Part shown: positions 17,120-26,142 of the stretch, piece by piece
How the letters are laid out: each line of letters begins with the position of its first letter
Position numbering within the stretch: position 1 is the stretch's first letter
Assembly (NCBI GenBank): GCA_017430225.1
Contig: JAFRNK010000065.1
Coordinates: 1 to 64,000, forward strand
From: Clostridia bacterium
Lineage (GTDB): Bacteria; Bacillota; Clostridia; Christensenellales; Aristaeellaceae
Direction of reading: 5' to 3'
Length of the DNA stretch: 64,000 bases
Program-made: the position numbers and the translations under genes
Notes under the pieces: model-generated
The model's input: the letters and a program-made list of their open reading frames with translations, nothing else
Databases searched by the model: none
Told to the model about the DNA's origin: nothing

Positions 17120-18130
17120 TTACAGCTGGTACAGGCCCAGTTTCTTGTATACTTTCCGCAGCGTCTTCAGCGCGAGGTAATGCGCGCGCTCCGCGCCGGC
17201 CTTCAGCGTATTCTGGATGTATTCCTTGTCGCCCATCAGCTGCTGGTAACGCTCCTGGATCGGCGCGAGGACAGCGATGACGCTCTCCGACGCGGCTTCC
17301 TTGAGTGCGCCGTACTGCAGACCCTGCATTTTGACCGCTTCCTCTTCCGGGGTGATACCGTCCAGCGCAGCAATGATACTCAGCAGGTTGGATACGCCCG
17401 GCTTGTTTTCCGGATCGTAGCGGATTTCCGTCTCGGAGTCGGTGACTGCACGGCGGAACTTGCGGCGGATAACGTCCGGCGTGTCGAGCACCGCGATGTA
17501 GCTGTCCTCGGCATCGGACTTGCTCATTTTGCGCGTCGGATCGCTCAGGCTCATGATGCGCGCGCTGGTCTTGGAAATATAGGGTTCCGGCACAGTAAAC
17601 AGGCCGGGATAAAGCCCGTTGAGACGGTTGGCGATGTCGCGCGCCAGCTCCAGGTGCTGTTTCTGGTCCGCGCCTACAGGGACCAGATTCGTCTGGTACA
17701 GCAGGATATCCGCCGCCATCAGCGAAGGATAGGCAAAGAGGCCCGCGTTGATGTTGTCCGCGTGCTTGGCGCTCTTGTCCTTGAACTGGGTCATACGGCT
17801 CAGCTCGCCCATATATGTGAAACAGTTGAGGATCCACGCCAGTTCAGCGTGCTCCGGCACATGGCTCTGGCAGTATACGATGCTCTTTTCGGGGTCGATC
17901 CCGCAGGCGATGTACAGCGCCGCCAGCGACTGCGTGTTGCGGCGCAGCGCCGCCGGCTCCTGCCGGACGGTCAGCGCGTGCAGGTCCGCCATGCAGAAGA
18001 GGCAGTCATAATCCTCGGCCAGCAGGACGAAATTCCGCAGCGCGCCGATATAATTGCCCAGCGTGATGCTGCCAGAGGGCTGGATCGCGGAATAAAGCGT
18101 TTTGCGGGGGGCAGTCTGAGTCGTTTCCAT
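17120..18130 (-). CDS. trpS: Tryptophanyl-tRNA synthetase
   Basis: A 336-residue class I synthetase that charges tRNA-Trp. The HIGH-like motif is in PSGSITLGNYIGA and the KMSKS motif is RKMSKSD near residue 195. Length is normal. It lies 6 nt below the fRMsr gene with no room for a T-box leader, so its expression follows the operon promoter upstream. Confidence 0.96.
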   Translation of the reverse strand: METTQTAPRKTLYSAIQPSGSITLGNYIGALRNFVLLAEDYDCLFCMADLHALTVRQEPAALRRNTQSLAALYIACGIDPEKSIVYCQSHVPEHAELAWILNCFTYMGELSRMTQFKDKSAKHADNINAGLFAYPSLMAADILLYQTNLVPVGADQKQHLELARDIANRLNGLYPGLFTVPEPYISKTSARIMSLSDPTRKMSKSDAEDSYIAVLDTPDVIRRKFRRAVTDSETEIRYDPENKPGVSNLLSIIAALDGITPEEEAVKMQGLQYGALKEAASESVIAVLAPIQERYQQLMGDKEYIQNTLKAGAERAHYLALKTLRKVYKKLGLYQL

Positions 18131-18136
18131 GTTCTG

Positions 18137-18631
18137 TTACACTCCTATCTGTGAGATCCACCAGCCGATCGCGTCCGCCACAGGCTGCAGGCCGATAAGA
18201 TCTTCGTTGTCAAAATGTCCGGTCACCGGGCTGTCCATATCCAGCAGAGCGTACAGCGCGCCGTTTGCGCGGATCGGCAGCACCAGTTCTGACGCGGAGG
18301 CGAGATCGCAGGCGATGTGGTTGCAGTGTACGTGTACGTCCAGTACGAGTTGCGCATCTCCGCTCTGCGCAGCCGTCCCGCAGACACCCGCGCCGATGGC
18401 AATATGGCTGACGGCGGGTTTGCCTTGGAAAGGCCCAAGCACCAGCCCATTACCGCGCATCATATAAAAGCCTACCCAGTTGAGATCGGGCAAAAGCAGA
18501 TTCATGACCGCCGAAGCGTTGGCAAGCCCTGCTGTCATATCCTTTTCTTCGTTCAGCAGCGCTTCGATCTGGCTGAGCACGTATGCACAGCGATCCTTTT
18601 TGTTGTCAAACTTGCGTACCGCGATCTCCAT
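18137..18631 (-). CDS. msrC: Free methionine-(R)-sulfoxide reductase (GAF domain)
   Basis: A 164-residue single GAF domain of the YebR/YtsP family, which reduces free methionine-R-sulfoxide. Catalytic cysteines are visible in GVCGTA, HVHCNHIACD, in the arrangement of the Escherichia coli enzyme, followed by the conserved ASELVLPI. LNWVGFYM at the N-terminal side is typical. It begins 1 nt after the stop of the secreted Ig-like protein. Confidence 0.9.
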   Translation of the reverse strand: MEIAVRKFDNKKDRCAYVLSQIEALLNEEKDMTAGLANASAVMNLLLPDLNWVGFYMMRGNGLVLGPFQGKPAVSHIAIGAGVCGTAAQSGDAQLVLDVHVHCNHIACDLASASELVLPIRANGALYALLDMDSPVTGHFDNEDLIGLQPVADAIGWWISQIGV

Positions 18632-18632
18632 A

Positions 18633-20159
18633 TCAGTCCGCCTCGAACAGCATCAGCTGGAAGCGCGGGTATTCCGCCTCGCCGTCCACATAAGTATTCT
18701 CGCTCAGCGTCCCGTACATCCGGACATGGTCGTATACGTTCAGCGCCGGATCCGTGCTGCTGACGATATAGACGAAATCCTTGTAGGTATTGACCGAGCG
18801 GTTGACCGCCAGCCGCACCACGTATTCTCCGCCGACCTGCTTGGTTTCCATGACCCATCCGCTCAGGGTGATGATCTTGCCGGCATACTTGGAGATACTC
18901 TTTTTCAGCACGCTGTACTTGAGCTTGGTCGCAGTCTTCTTGACGCGCTCCAGTTTTTCCGCATCGCTCACCGTACGTACGGCCGTGAAGGAGAGCACGC
19001 GGGGGCTCATATCCTTCTTGGTCGCTGTGATCAGGATCTGATAGGTGCCTTCCTCACGCGTGTTGACCGTGAATGAGAAGGATTTCCCGGTCTTGGATTT
19101 TTGCAATGTGACCGGTCCGCTGACCGAAATCTGCACCGTGACGCCCGCCACCGTCGTGCCGGATATCTCAAGGCTGTCCGTCGAGATGGTCGAAGGAACG
19201 CCGTTTTTCAGGTTGATCGGGATGTAATCGCGCTGGTACATGACGCTTAAGGAGCGCTGGCTGCTCCGCCCGTCCGGAGCGGTCGCCACCAGGTTGATCG
19301 AGTAGGTGCCCTGCTGCGGGAAAGTGATGTTCATGCTGAACTTTCCCTTGTTATTCGCAGTGACGCTGTGAGTGGAAGTCTTGTTGTCCGTCAGGCTGAT
19401 GACCGTCGCCGCGACGACAGCGCTGTCCTCCGTCCTGCCGGCGATCGTGACCTTTTCAGTCGTTACTTCGCGCGCAGGTTCGGTCGTCAGGTTCAGTTTG
19501 CACGCGCCGATCGGAGAATTGAGGATTTCAAGAAAAGTGAAACCATTCAGGGCGCGGTCGAGCGCTTTTTCGTCACTCTCCTTGAGCGAGCGTCCGGTGA
19601 CCTGCATATCAAACGTGATCGTATACCCGTTGCGGACCGTGCGGCGCTGGTATCCGCGCCGGACGATCGCACCGTCAGCACTCTGGCTGTACTTCAGTTT
19701 CAGGAAGCGTCCAAGCGTACCACCGTAATTTTTCCATTTGGCTTCGCTGTAGTCAATCCCCTGGATGCCGTAGAAAGTCCCGTTGGAATGCGCCATACGG
19801 TAACTCTTCCGCTCGGCGTCTTCCAAGCCGTTCACATCGAAGAGTTCGCGCGCATTGACGTCCGCCAGGGCGGTCACCACCAGCGTACGTTTGTTCGTAC
19901 TGTCATAGGCCTCGAGAAGCACGCCGTCGTCTTCAAAACGGATCGTCGTCTGCTCAAAATCAGCGCCTTGGGCAGTCAGCCAGTCCCGGTGCGCGTCGAG
20001 CGTCGCCGGCGTCAAAACCATATCGTAGGCAGAGTTATCCAATGAAAGGCGCGCGTGCAGGTCGTCAAAGTCATAAACCGCCGTCGTTGCCTGTGCGGAT
20101 ACCGCGCCGACTGCCAGCAGCAACACCGCCAGATAAATACAAAGGATGCTTTTTTTCAT
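18633..20159 (-). CDS. Secreted protein with tandem Ig-like domains, function unknown
   Basis: A 508-residue exported protein. Residues 1-24 are a signal peptide. Residues about 25-210 form a region I do not recognise. Residues about 215-400 look like two beta-sandwich (Ig/Big-like) repeats, with VTIAGRTEDSAVVAATV and LEISGTTVAGVTVQISV at their starts. The tail (about 405-508) has an OB-like pattern (AGKIITLSGWVMET). There is no sortase motif and no lipobox. It is first in a long minus-strand run and has a good promoter. Confidence 0.75.
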   Translation of the reverse strand: MKKSILCIYLAVLLLAVGAVSAQATTAVYDFDDLHARLSLDNSAYDMVLTPATLDAHRDWLTAQGADFEQTTIRFEDDGVLLEAYDSTNKRTLVVTALADVNARELFDVNGLEDAERKSYRMAHSNGTFYGIQGIDYSEAKWKNYGGTLGRFLKLKYSQSADGAIVRRGYQRRTVRNGYTITFDMQVTGRSLKESDEKALDRALNGFTFLEILNSPIGACKLNLTTEPAREVTTEKVTIAGRTEDSAVVAATVISLTDNKTSTHSVTANNKGKFSMNITFPQQGTYSINLVATAPDGRSSQRSLSVMYQRDYIPINLKNGVPSTISTDSLEISGTTVAGVTVQISVSGPVTLQKSKTGKSFSFTVNTREEGTYQILITATKKDMSPRVLSFTAVRTVSDAEKLERVKKTATKLKYSVLKKSISKYAGKIITLSGWVMETKQVGGEYVVRLAVNRSVNTYKDFVYIVSSTDPALNVYDHVRMYGTLSENTYVDGEAEYPRFQLMLFEAD

Positions 20160-20218
20160 GAAACTCCCTCCGGAAATCGCCTTGCAGGCACACCGCGGAT
20201 TCCCATGCGGCCGCCTAT

Positions 20219-20247
20219 ATCATATCACAATGCGGCGGGCTTTTCAA
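20219..20247 (-). promoter_or_regulatory. Promoter at the head of the 20.2-to-8.6 kb minus-strand run
   Basis: On the minus strand TTGAAA and TATGAT with a 17-nt spacer; the -35 lies inside the 3' end of the SGNH gene. The start at 20159 is about 60 bp downstream, preceded by GGAGGGAG. Confidence 0.65.
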
Positions 20248-21277
20248 TCCGCTCTTTCAGCCAGGCGGCAATCCGTTCAGCGCAGCGCCTGTGCGACAGC
20301 CATCCCGGATGACCGAGACTGCCCTGCTCCTCCGGCCCGCAGGCAGGCAGGGCGAGAAAAGCGACCGAATCATCCGCCATTGCCCGCGCCGCTTCAGTCA
20401 CCGCACGTTCCAGAAGCGCGTTCAGGCCGTCCCCGCACATCCCGCACACCCACAGGATCGGAACGCCAGGACGGACTTTCCGGACATGCTCCAGAAAGCT
20501 GTGAACAGTTGTAACAATTTCCTGTTCCCGCTGCGGACGCTCCTCCAGAGGCAGCGAATTCAGCGCGTTCAGATCATTGGTCCCCAGATTGATCACCACC
20601 GCGTCCACCGGATGAGAGGCAAAATCATAGACTTCGCAGCCCGCTTTGTGCAGCGCGCAGACCTGATCGTAAATGGCTGGCAGCGTGTGGCTGCATTCCT
20701 GGATCCAGTCCGTCACGATGCCCCAGCCGCTCTGCGATACCCATTCGCCCTCCGCTTCCAGCATGGCGCACACCTGCGCCGCGTATGTCCGGGTTCCGGA
20801 CATCCACACGGTTTTCCATTCGGCGGCGCTTTCAGGGCCAGCCAGCCCCTCGCCGGAGGTCAGGCTGTCCCCGACAAACTCAATCCGACTTCTGGTTGCC
20901 TGCTCCAGCAATTCTCCCTCCAGTTCCAGACTGTGCAACCGGACCAGCAAGCGCTCGTCGTTTTCCATCGGCTGGATATCCCGTATCAGACTCACGCGGT
21001 GCGCGACACCGGGATCCATTCCCGTCAGGAGCGCATAGGTATGCAGGCCGCGCCGCAACGGGAAGCGGGCCACCGGTTCGCCGTCGATCATGACGCTCAT
21101 CCAGGGCGACTGTTCGCTCCAGTCCGCTTCGATCCGGGCTGTCAGCTCTTTCAGTTTGGCCGTCAGGACGATACCGCTGCCGACCCAGAACAGCCTGAGC
21201 GGATCAGAGTTTTCAAGTCGCCTGCCAATCAATGAAATCCGACAGTCCCGCTCAAGTGCTTCGGAGTCCCATATCAT
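20225..21277 (-). CDS. SGNH/GDSL esterase, carbohydrate-esterase-2-like
   Basis: A 350-residue intracellular esterase. An N-terminal jelly-roll-like region (about 1-120) precedes the SGNH domain: nucleophile block FVGDSLTSGEG, Asn block INLGTNDL, and C-terminal GHPGWLSH. This two-part design matches carbohydrate esterase family 2 acetyl esterases acting on acetylated xylan or gluco-oligosaccharides. No signal peptide is visible, so it would act on imported substrates. Confidence 0.83.
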   Translation of the reverse strand: MIWDSEALERDCRISLIGRRLENSDPLRLFWVGSGIVLTAKLKELTARIEADWSEQSPWMSVMIDGEPVARFPLRRGLHTYALLTGMDPGVAHRVSLIRDIQPMENDERLLVRLHSLELEGELLEQATRSRIEFVGDSLTSGEGLAGPESAAEWKTVWMSGTRTYAAQVCAMLEAEGEWVSQSGWGIVTDWIQECSHTLPAIYDQVCALHKAGCEVYDFASHPVDAVVINLGTNDLNALNSLPLEERPQREQEIVTTVHSFLEHVRKVRPGVPILWVCGMCGDGLNALLERAVTEAARAMADDSVAFLALPACGPEEQGSLGHPGWLSHRRCAERIAAWLKERIEKPAAL

Positions 21278-21292
21278 ATTTGATCCACCCCT

Positions 21293-22450
21293 TCAAGCCT
21301 GTACACTTTCAAAATACGCCTGGATTTCGGTCCAGGAAGCAGCGCATTTTCCCCGGATCAGCCGGTCATCTCCCCCGCCCTGCGCGGAAAGAGCCTTCCT
21401 GAAACCGGCGAAGAACTCCCGCAAGCCTCCTGCGGCCATCAGGCAGAAAGTATAGCCGGTCTCATCGCTTCCCGAGAATACGCCCACAGGAACAGATATC
21501 CCCTCACAGAGGCATGACGCCGCCGTGATCATCGCCTGCATGTCCGCATTTTCCGTCCTCAGCAATCGGCTCTCCCGGCCGCGAGCTTCCCTGGCGTCCC
21601 GGATCAGGAGTTCTTTCTCCAGCTGTGTTGCGTGCAGACGGGTTTCCTTCAATTCCTTATCCCGCTTTTCCAGTACAGCAGGAAGTTCGTCTTCGCCGCA
21701 GGTCATCTGCCTGCAAAGCTGGTCAAGCCGACACTGCTTCTGTCGAAGTGCAATCAAAGCCCGCTGGCCGCACAGAATCGACAGGCGGACGCCGCCTTTG
21801 TAGCTCATAACGGTCATGATTTTGATCACCCCGACCTCCCCGGTCGTATGCACATGCGGCGCGCAGCAGGCGCAGTCGTCGATCCCGGGGATGCTTACAA
21901 TCCGCAGACGGCCGGAAATCTCCTTCTTGCTGCGGTAATCCAGCTGCTCCGCTTCCTCCGCCGTCGGGAACCAGCACCGGACAGGCAGATTATCCCATAC
22001 CGCGCGGTTCGCCAGGTCCTCCAAGTGCTCGAGCTGTTCTTCGCTCAGCGGTTTATCGTAATCCACCGTCACGATATGGTCGCTCAGGTGAAATCCGACA
22101 TTCCGGCAGCCGTAGGTCCTGGAACACAGCCCGGACAGGATATGCTCGCCCGTATGCTGCTGCATATGGCTGAAACGGTGCCCGAAATCCACTTCTCCGT
22201 CGACCGCTACTTCGACAGGCAGCGCGTCATCGCATATATGATGGACGATTCCTTCGTGGATATGGGCGTCCAGCACGCGCACCCTGCCGTTCAGCAAGCC
22301 TGTATCCGCGCTCTGCCCGCCCTGTTCCGGGAAAAACGCTGTCCGATCCAGGATAATGTCATATCTACCATCCCGCAGTGCTTCCGCGCTCTGAACGACA
22401 GCGGTAAAGCGTGCCATATACGCATCGTCATTATACAGACAAACCGTCAT
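21293..22450 (-). CDS. AlaX-like alanyl-tRNA editing protein with DHHA1-type tail
   Basis: A 385-residue trans-editing factor that removes mischarged Ser or Gly from tRNA-Ala. The editing-site zinc ligands are HTGEH (about residue 98) and CACCAPHVH. A coiled coil (about 225-285) joins a C-terminal DHHA1-like domain ending GGGDDRLIRGKC. I chose the ATG at 22450, with GGAGAGGG upstream; the 114 residues of open frame before it run into the tyrosine-kinase gene in another frame and are not plausible. A terminator lies just upstream at 22468-22501. Confidence 0.88.
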   Translation of the reverse strand: MTVCLYNDDAYMARFTAVVQSAEALRDGRYDIILDRTAFFPEQGGQSADTGLLNGRVRVLDAHIHEGIVHHICDDALPVEVAVDGEVDFGHRFSHMQQHTGEHILSGLCSRTYGCRNVGFHLSDHIVTVDYDKPLSEEQLEHLEDLANRAVWDNLPVRCWFPTAEEAEQLDYRSKKEISGRLRIVSIPGIDDCACCAPHVHTTGEVGVIKIMTVMSYKGGVRLSILCGQRALIALRQKQCRLDQLCRQMTCGEDELPAVLEKRDKELKETRLHATQLEKELLIRDAREARGRESRLLRTENADMQAMITAASCLCEGISVPVGVFSGSDETGYTFCLMAAGGLREFFAGFRKALSAQGGGDDRLIRGKCAASWTEIQAYFESVQA

Positions 22451-22467
22451 AAACCCTCTCCTGTATG

Positions 22468-22501
22468 AAAAGGCTCCCCAGCCGTACTTGGCTCGGGAGC
22501 C
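22468..22501 (-). terminator. Intrinsic terminator after the tyrosine kinase gene
   Basis: On the minus strand GGCTCCC..GAGCC pairs with GGCT..GGGAGCC and is followed by TTTT. It ends the Wzz/kinase unit 30 bp past the kinase stop, 18 bp before the AlaX start. Confidence 0.75.
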
Positions 22502-22533
22502 CCGAATGCCGGAGTTCAATCGAAAGCTGAAAA

Positions 22534-23298
22534 TCAGGAGCGTTTCCGCTTGATGTCCTTGCTTTCGTCCGTTTTGTCTCCGTAGCCACCGTAATACTTT
22601 CCGTAATACTTGCTGTAGTGGCCTGAATAGTATTTCTTGTAGTAACTCTTTTCCGCCAGGGATTTGACCGTGACCATGTTGATGACACAGCCCAGCACAG
22701 GGCAGCCGGACTGCTCCAACTGCTGCACAGCGTCGAGTACTTCGCGTTTGGAACGCTTGCCATACTCCATGACAAATACTGCGCCGTCGCAATTCTTGGC
22801 CACGACCGCCGCATCGATGATAACGCCGATCGGCGGCGCGTCAACGAGTACATAATCAAATTTCTTGCTAAGTTCTTCCATCATCTGACCAAAGTCAGGA
22901 GAGTCCAGCAATGGCAGCGGATTGGCCACCGTATCGCCGATGGGGATCAGATATGCACCATCCACATCGGTCTGATACAGCGCCTGGTCCAGCTCACAGT
23001 AACCCGCGAGATAATGCACAAGGCCCTTAATGGAGCCTTCATCCTCAAACTTGAGCTTGGACATGAGGAACGAGGCGCGCAAGTCGGCATCGACCATCAC
23101 CACACTGTTGCCGCGCTGAGCCAGGTTCAGCATCAGCTGCAGGCACAGGGAACTCTTGCCCTCACTCGCGACACAACTCGTCAGGACGAATTTGTTCATA
23201 TGGCGACCAACAAAGGTCAAATTGGTCGCGATGCTGTTCAGCGCTTCCTTACCGGAATAATCCAGCGCATCCTGTTCACGCAGTGAAACCCGCTTCAT
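22534..23298 (-). CDS. CpsD/EpsB-type bacterial tyrosine kinase
   Basis: A 254-residue cytoplasmic BY-kinase that normally drives capsule or exopolysaccharide polymerisation. Walker A is in CVASEGKSSLCLQL, Walker A' is VVMVDADLR, Walker B is YVLVDAPPIG. The C-terminus is a dense tyrosine cluster, SYYKKYYSGHYSKYYGKYYGGYGD, the autophosphorylation site. Its start overlaps the end of the Wzz gene, its activator. No glycosyltransferase, flippase or polymerase gene lies next to the pair. Confidence 0.93.
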   Translation of the reverse strand: MKRVSLREQDALDYSGKEALNSIATNLTFVGRHMNKFVLTSCVASEGKSSLCLQLMLNLAQRGNSVVMVDADLRASFLMSKLKFEDEGSIKGLVHYLAGYCELDQALYQTDVDGAYLIPIGDTVANPLPLLDSPDFGQMMEELSKKFDYVLVDAPPIGVIIDAAVVAKNCDGAVFVMEYGKRSKREVLDAVQQLEQSGCPVLGCVINMVTVKSLAEKSYYKKYYSGHYSKYYGKYYGGYGDKTDESKDIKRKRS

Positions 23299-24080
23299 TT
23301 CCTTGCTCCTTTGCCTGATCGCTTGTTAACGCCATGCATTCCGCTCTGCATCGTCACAACGCCAAGAGTCGGCAGACCCAGCAGCTTAGTGATATCATCA
23401 GAAGTCCGCACCTTATCATCACTGACAAACAGAATGGTTATAACGCCCACCGCTAATACAGCACCGATCAGGAATCCCAGAATCAGATTGCGGGACTTGG
23501 AGGGCGATACAGGCTGAACCGGCAGCCTGGCTTCCTGGAAAACGCTGGGTTCTACAGTCTTCATCACTTTAGCGATAAATTCAGGCGCGACCGAGGCATA
23601 CGTATTCGCGATCAGCTGCGCTTCCTGCGGATCCGGGGATGTAACAGTAATGTCCAAAAGCCGCGTGTTGGAAGGATTGTTGACACGCACCATTTTCTGC
23701 ATGTCCTTATACGAATAATCAAGTCCAAGCTTATTGATGACGGCATCGTGGACATGCCAGTTGCTGAACACGTAGGTATAGTCGTTCGCCAGCTGGCTGC
23801 CCAGCTGGAGGCTGGACAGGTTGATGACAGAATCGTCCGAGTTGAGGATATAGAGTTTCGTCGTTGCCTCATACTGCGGCGTCACGAAAAAGAAGGTCCA
23901 TATCCCGCTCAGCAGTGTCCCGACCAAGGCCGAGGCGACGATGATATACCACTTGTCCAGTAAACGCAAAAAAAGTTCGCCCAGATCGATTTCGATCTCG
24001 GTATCCCTGTCCGGTGTGCGGATATTTGCTGCCGTCACCGACTGATTCGTCGTATGCAGGGCGGTCTGTGTATCAGCCAT
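23295..24080 (-). CDS. Wzz/CpsC-type chain-length regulator and kinase activator
   Basis: A 261-residue membrane protein with two transmembrane helices: about 46-66 (WYIIVASALVGTLLSGIWTFFF) and about 205-225 (LILGFLIGAVLAVGVITILFV). The extracellular loop contains the Wzz fold. The Pro-rich segment LPVQPVSPSKSRN before helix 2 is typical of the CpsC family, as is the short cytoplasmic tail that switches on CpsD. The ATG at 24080 has GGAGGAACC directly upstream; 15 upstream codons of open frame were discarded. Confidence 0.92.
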   Translation of the reverse strand: MADTQTALHTTNQSVTAANIRTPDRDTEIEIDLGELFLRLLDKWYIIVASALVGTLLSGIWTFFFVTPQYEATTKLYILNSDDSVINLSSLQLGSQLANDYTYVFSNWHVHDAVINKLGLDYSYKDMQKMVRVNNPSNTRLLDITVTSPDPQEAQLIANTYASVAPEFIAKVMKTVEPSVFQEARLPVQPVSPSKSRNLILGFLIGAVLAVGVITILFVSDDKVRTSDDITKLLGLPTLGVVTMQSGMHGVNKRSGKGARK

Positions 24081-24189
24081 TGGTTCCTCCAACATAGAAT
24101 ACCGGGGCACCCTGTCCAACAGCAAACATCACGCCATCCTGGCGCAATACCGCTGTCGTCTACGGGAGCCCCGGTCAGTAGTTACTGGA

Positions 24190-24720
24190 TTATTCAGCCT
24201 TAGCCTTCAGAACGGCAATCACAGCAGTGCCGTTCGCAACAGCTTCAGCCTGCTCAGCGGTGAAGGTGATGGTCAAGGTGCCATTCTCTTCCACCTGGAA
24301 GTCCAGGTTCTGCCAGGTCACTTCGGTGCCGTCGATCAGGCCCAGCAGGGTGAGGAGCTTCATGTCGCTGGTGAAGGCGCTCGCAAACCTAATGTTCAGA
24401 ACGACTTCGTCCATGGTCTCAGCGTTGTACTCATCGATGGTCAGGCCAACCAGCTCGACGAGTTCATAGTTGGCGATGTCTTCAGCACCGGCGCTTGCGA
24501 AAACAGTCTCGACATCAGAAGCCTTGATCGCTTCAAGCAGCTGGCCGACAGTCGTATCTTCCTCAGCGCTCTTCACAGCGGGTTTGATACCTTCGGGCGT
24601 GAAGTAAGTGATCTCCATCGGGACAGGGCTGCCGATCGCTTCAGCGGGAGCTTCTTCCGCGAACGCAACGGCGCTCATCGCCAGAGCCAGGACCAGAACC
24701 AGAGCAAATAACTTTTTCAT
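24190..24720 (-). CDS. Small secreted protein, function unknown
   Basis: A 176-residue exported protein. Residues 1-22 are a signal peptide (MKKLFALVLVLALAMSAVAFA). The mature part is acidic, Thr- and Val-rich, and predicted mostly beta, with no Cys and no lipobox. I recognise no family. AGGAGAGG lies 6 nt before the ATG at 24720, and a strong promoter with a leader of about 140 nt precedes it. The Wzz gene starts 109 nt downstream. Confidence 0.8.
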   Translation of the reverse strand: MKKLFALVLVLALAMSAVAFAEEAPAEAIGSPVPMEITYFTPEGIKPAVKSAEEDTTVGQLLEAIKASDVETVFASAGAEDIANYELVELVGLTIDEYNAETMDEVVLNIRFASAFTSDMKLLTLLGLIDGTEVTWQNLDFQVEENGTLTITFTAEQAEAVANGTAVIAVLKAKAE

Positions 24721-24865
24721 GGGAAACCTCTCCTTTTTTTGCCACATGGGCTTTTTTCCGGCCGCCGTTGGGAGCGGTCTCCCTCGCGGAAAGCATCGGC
24801 CGTTATATTACCCGTCGCAACGGCGGGAATATCAAAAGCATACCCGCGCTTTTACGGGTGTTTGA

Positions 24866-24894
24866 ATCATAGCACAATTTTTTTACCCATGCAA
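24866..24894 (-). promoter_or_regulatory. Promoter of the small secreted protein gene
   Basis: On the minus strand TTGCAT and TATGAT with a 17-nt spacer and TGC directly before the -10. The leader of about 140 nt contains a GC-rich hairpin and a motif that recurs before the gene at 33736-35277. The 24721-25076 gap holds this promoter, that leader and the divergent promoter at 24979. Confidence 0.72.
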
Positions 24895-24978
24895 GCCTTT
24901 TTTTAATTTTTTTGGATTCATTTTGTTTCTTTTCTGTCCTCAAAAATGTGGCAAATTCCCGAAAACGCCGAAAAACTA

Positions 24979-25007
24979 ATGACATCCAGATTTAAATATG
25001 TTATAAT
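24979..25007 (+). promoter_or_regulatory. Promoter of the flippase-CHAP-thrC-aroK-nrdR-serS run
   Basis: ATGACA and a perfect TATAAT with a 17-nt spacer, plus TG one base before the -10. Confidence 0.72.
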
Positions 25008-25076
25008 TTATTTTACAGCGCGCTTTTGCGCTGATTATCCGTGCCCCAAAGGAGCACAAACCCGCAAGGAGTGCAC

Positions 25077-26141
25077 TTGAAAAAGCCGAGCAGACAAACC
25101 CGCAGCAACATCCTGAACGCACTGGTCATCTTTGGCACGGTGCTGATTGTGATTTGGCTCGCTGTGCGCAATTCCGACGTGGACGCCTCTCTGAAGGCGA
25201 TCCGGGAAGCAGACGGGCTCTGGTTGCTGGCAGGTCTCGGACTCTGGTTTTCCAGCATCATGATCGAAGCGCTCGTCAATCAGTGCTTCTTCATCTGGCA
25301 GCGCATCAAAATCCGGTATTTCTCCACCCTGCACATCACCCTCATCGGGATGTTCTATTCCAATGTCACCCCGGCAGCCACAGGCGGCCAGCCCATGCAG
25401 GTCTTCGCGTTCAAGAACCGTGGGGTGCCCGTGGGCGTCTCCTCCTCAAGCCTGGCGGTCAAGTTTTTCTGTTTCCAGTTCGCACTGCTGACCGGCGGCG
25501 CCGTCCTTTGGCTCACACAGCAGCCCGCCGTGAACGCCTGCGTCGGCGACGCGAAATGGATGATCTTCGCGGGCTTTGCGATCAACGGCCTCAGCGTCGC
25601 GCTCGTCCTGCTGCTCGCCATCAACCGCAACATCGTACGCGCGCTCATCATTTTCCTGCTGCGGCTCGGCCAGAAACTCCGGCTCATCAAGGACCTCGCG
25701 CGATCCTCCTCCCGCGCCGATGCCGCGCTCAACGATTTCAGCGCCAGCGTGGACATGCTCGTGCATCATCCGATGCAGATTTTCTTCCTTTTACTGCTGT
25801 CCTGGCTGCAGCTCTTCATGCTGATGAGCGCCTCCTGCTGCGTTTACCGCGCGCTGCATATGCAGGGTCACAGTCCTCTTTTACTGATGACGCTCCAGTG
25901 GCTCCTGTTCATCGCCGCGTCATTTACACCGCTCCCCGGCGCCTCCGGCGTGCAGGAAGGCGGGTTTTACCTGTTTTATGAAAGCATTTTCCCAAGAGAC
26001 CTGCAGTTCCCCGCGCTGCTTCTGTGGCGCGCGGTGACGTACTACATGGCGCTGATCATCGGGCTCGGCAGCGTCATATTCGAAAGCGTCCGCTCCATGC
26101 GGCGCAATAAACAGGCCCACAACCACCAAGGAGGCGAGTGA
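25077..26141 (+). CDS. Flippase-like membrane protein (UPF0104/AglD, LPG-synthase TM type)
   Basis: A 354-residue integral membrane protein with about eight hydrophobic segments. The hallmark YSNVTPAATGGQPMQ lies near residue 100, and FTPLPGASGVQEGGFY near residue 290. The family includes the membrane half of lysyl-phosphatidylglycerol synthase and presumed lipid or glycolipid flippases. I chose the TTG at 25077, with AAGGAG 5 nt before it; a GTG at 25041 is possible but has no ribosome binding site. It is followed after 1 nt by the CHAP gene. Confidence 0.83.
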   Translation: MKKPSRQTRSNILNALVIFGTVLIVIWLAVRNSDVDASLKAIREADGLWLLAGLGLWFSSIMIEALVNQCFFIWQRIKIRYFSTLHITLIGMFYSNVTPAATGGQPMQVFAFKNRGVPVGVSSSSLAVKFFCFQFALLTGGAVLWLTQQPAVNACVGDAKWMIFAGFAINGLSVALVLLLAINRNIVRALIIFLLRLGQKLRLIKDLARSSSRADAALNDFSASVDMLVHHPMQIFFLLLLSWLQLFMLMSASCCVYRALHMQGHSPLLLMTLQWLLFIAASFTPLPGASGVQEGGFYLFYESIFPRDLQFPALLLWRAVTYYMALIIGLGSVIFESVRSMRRNKQAHNHQGGE

Positions 26142-26142
26142 T

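Noticed and set aside
22451..22792. N-terminal extension of the AlaX-like protein
   Set aside because: The extra 114 codons overlap the kinase gene, carry no homology and skip across a terminator; the ATG at 22450 has a good ribosome site.
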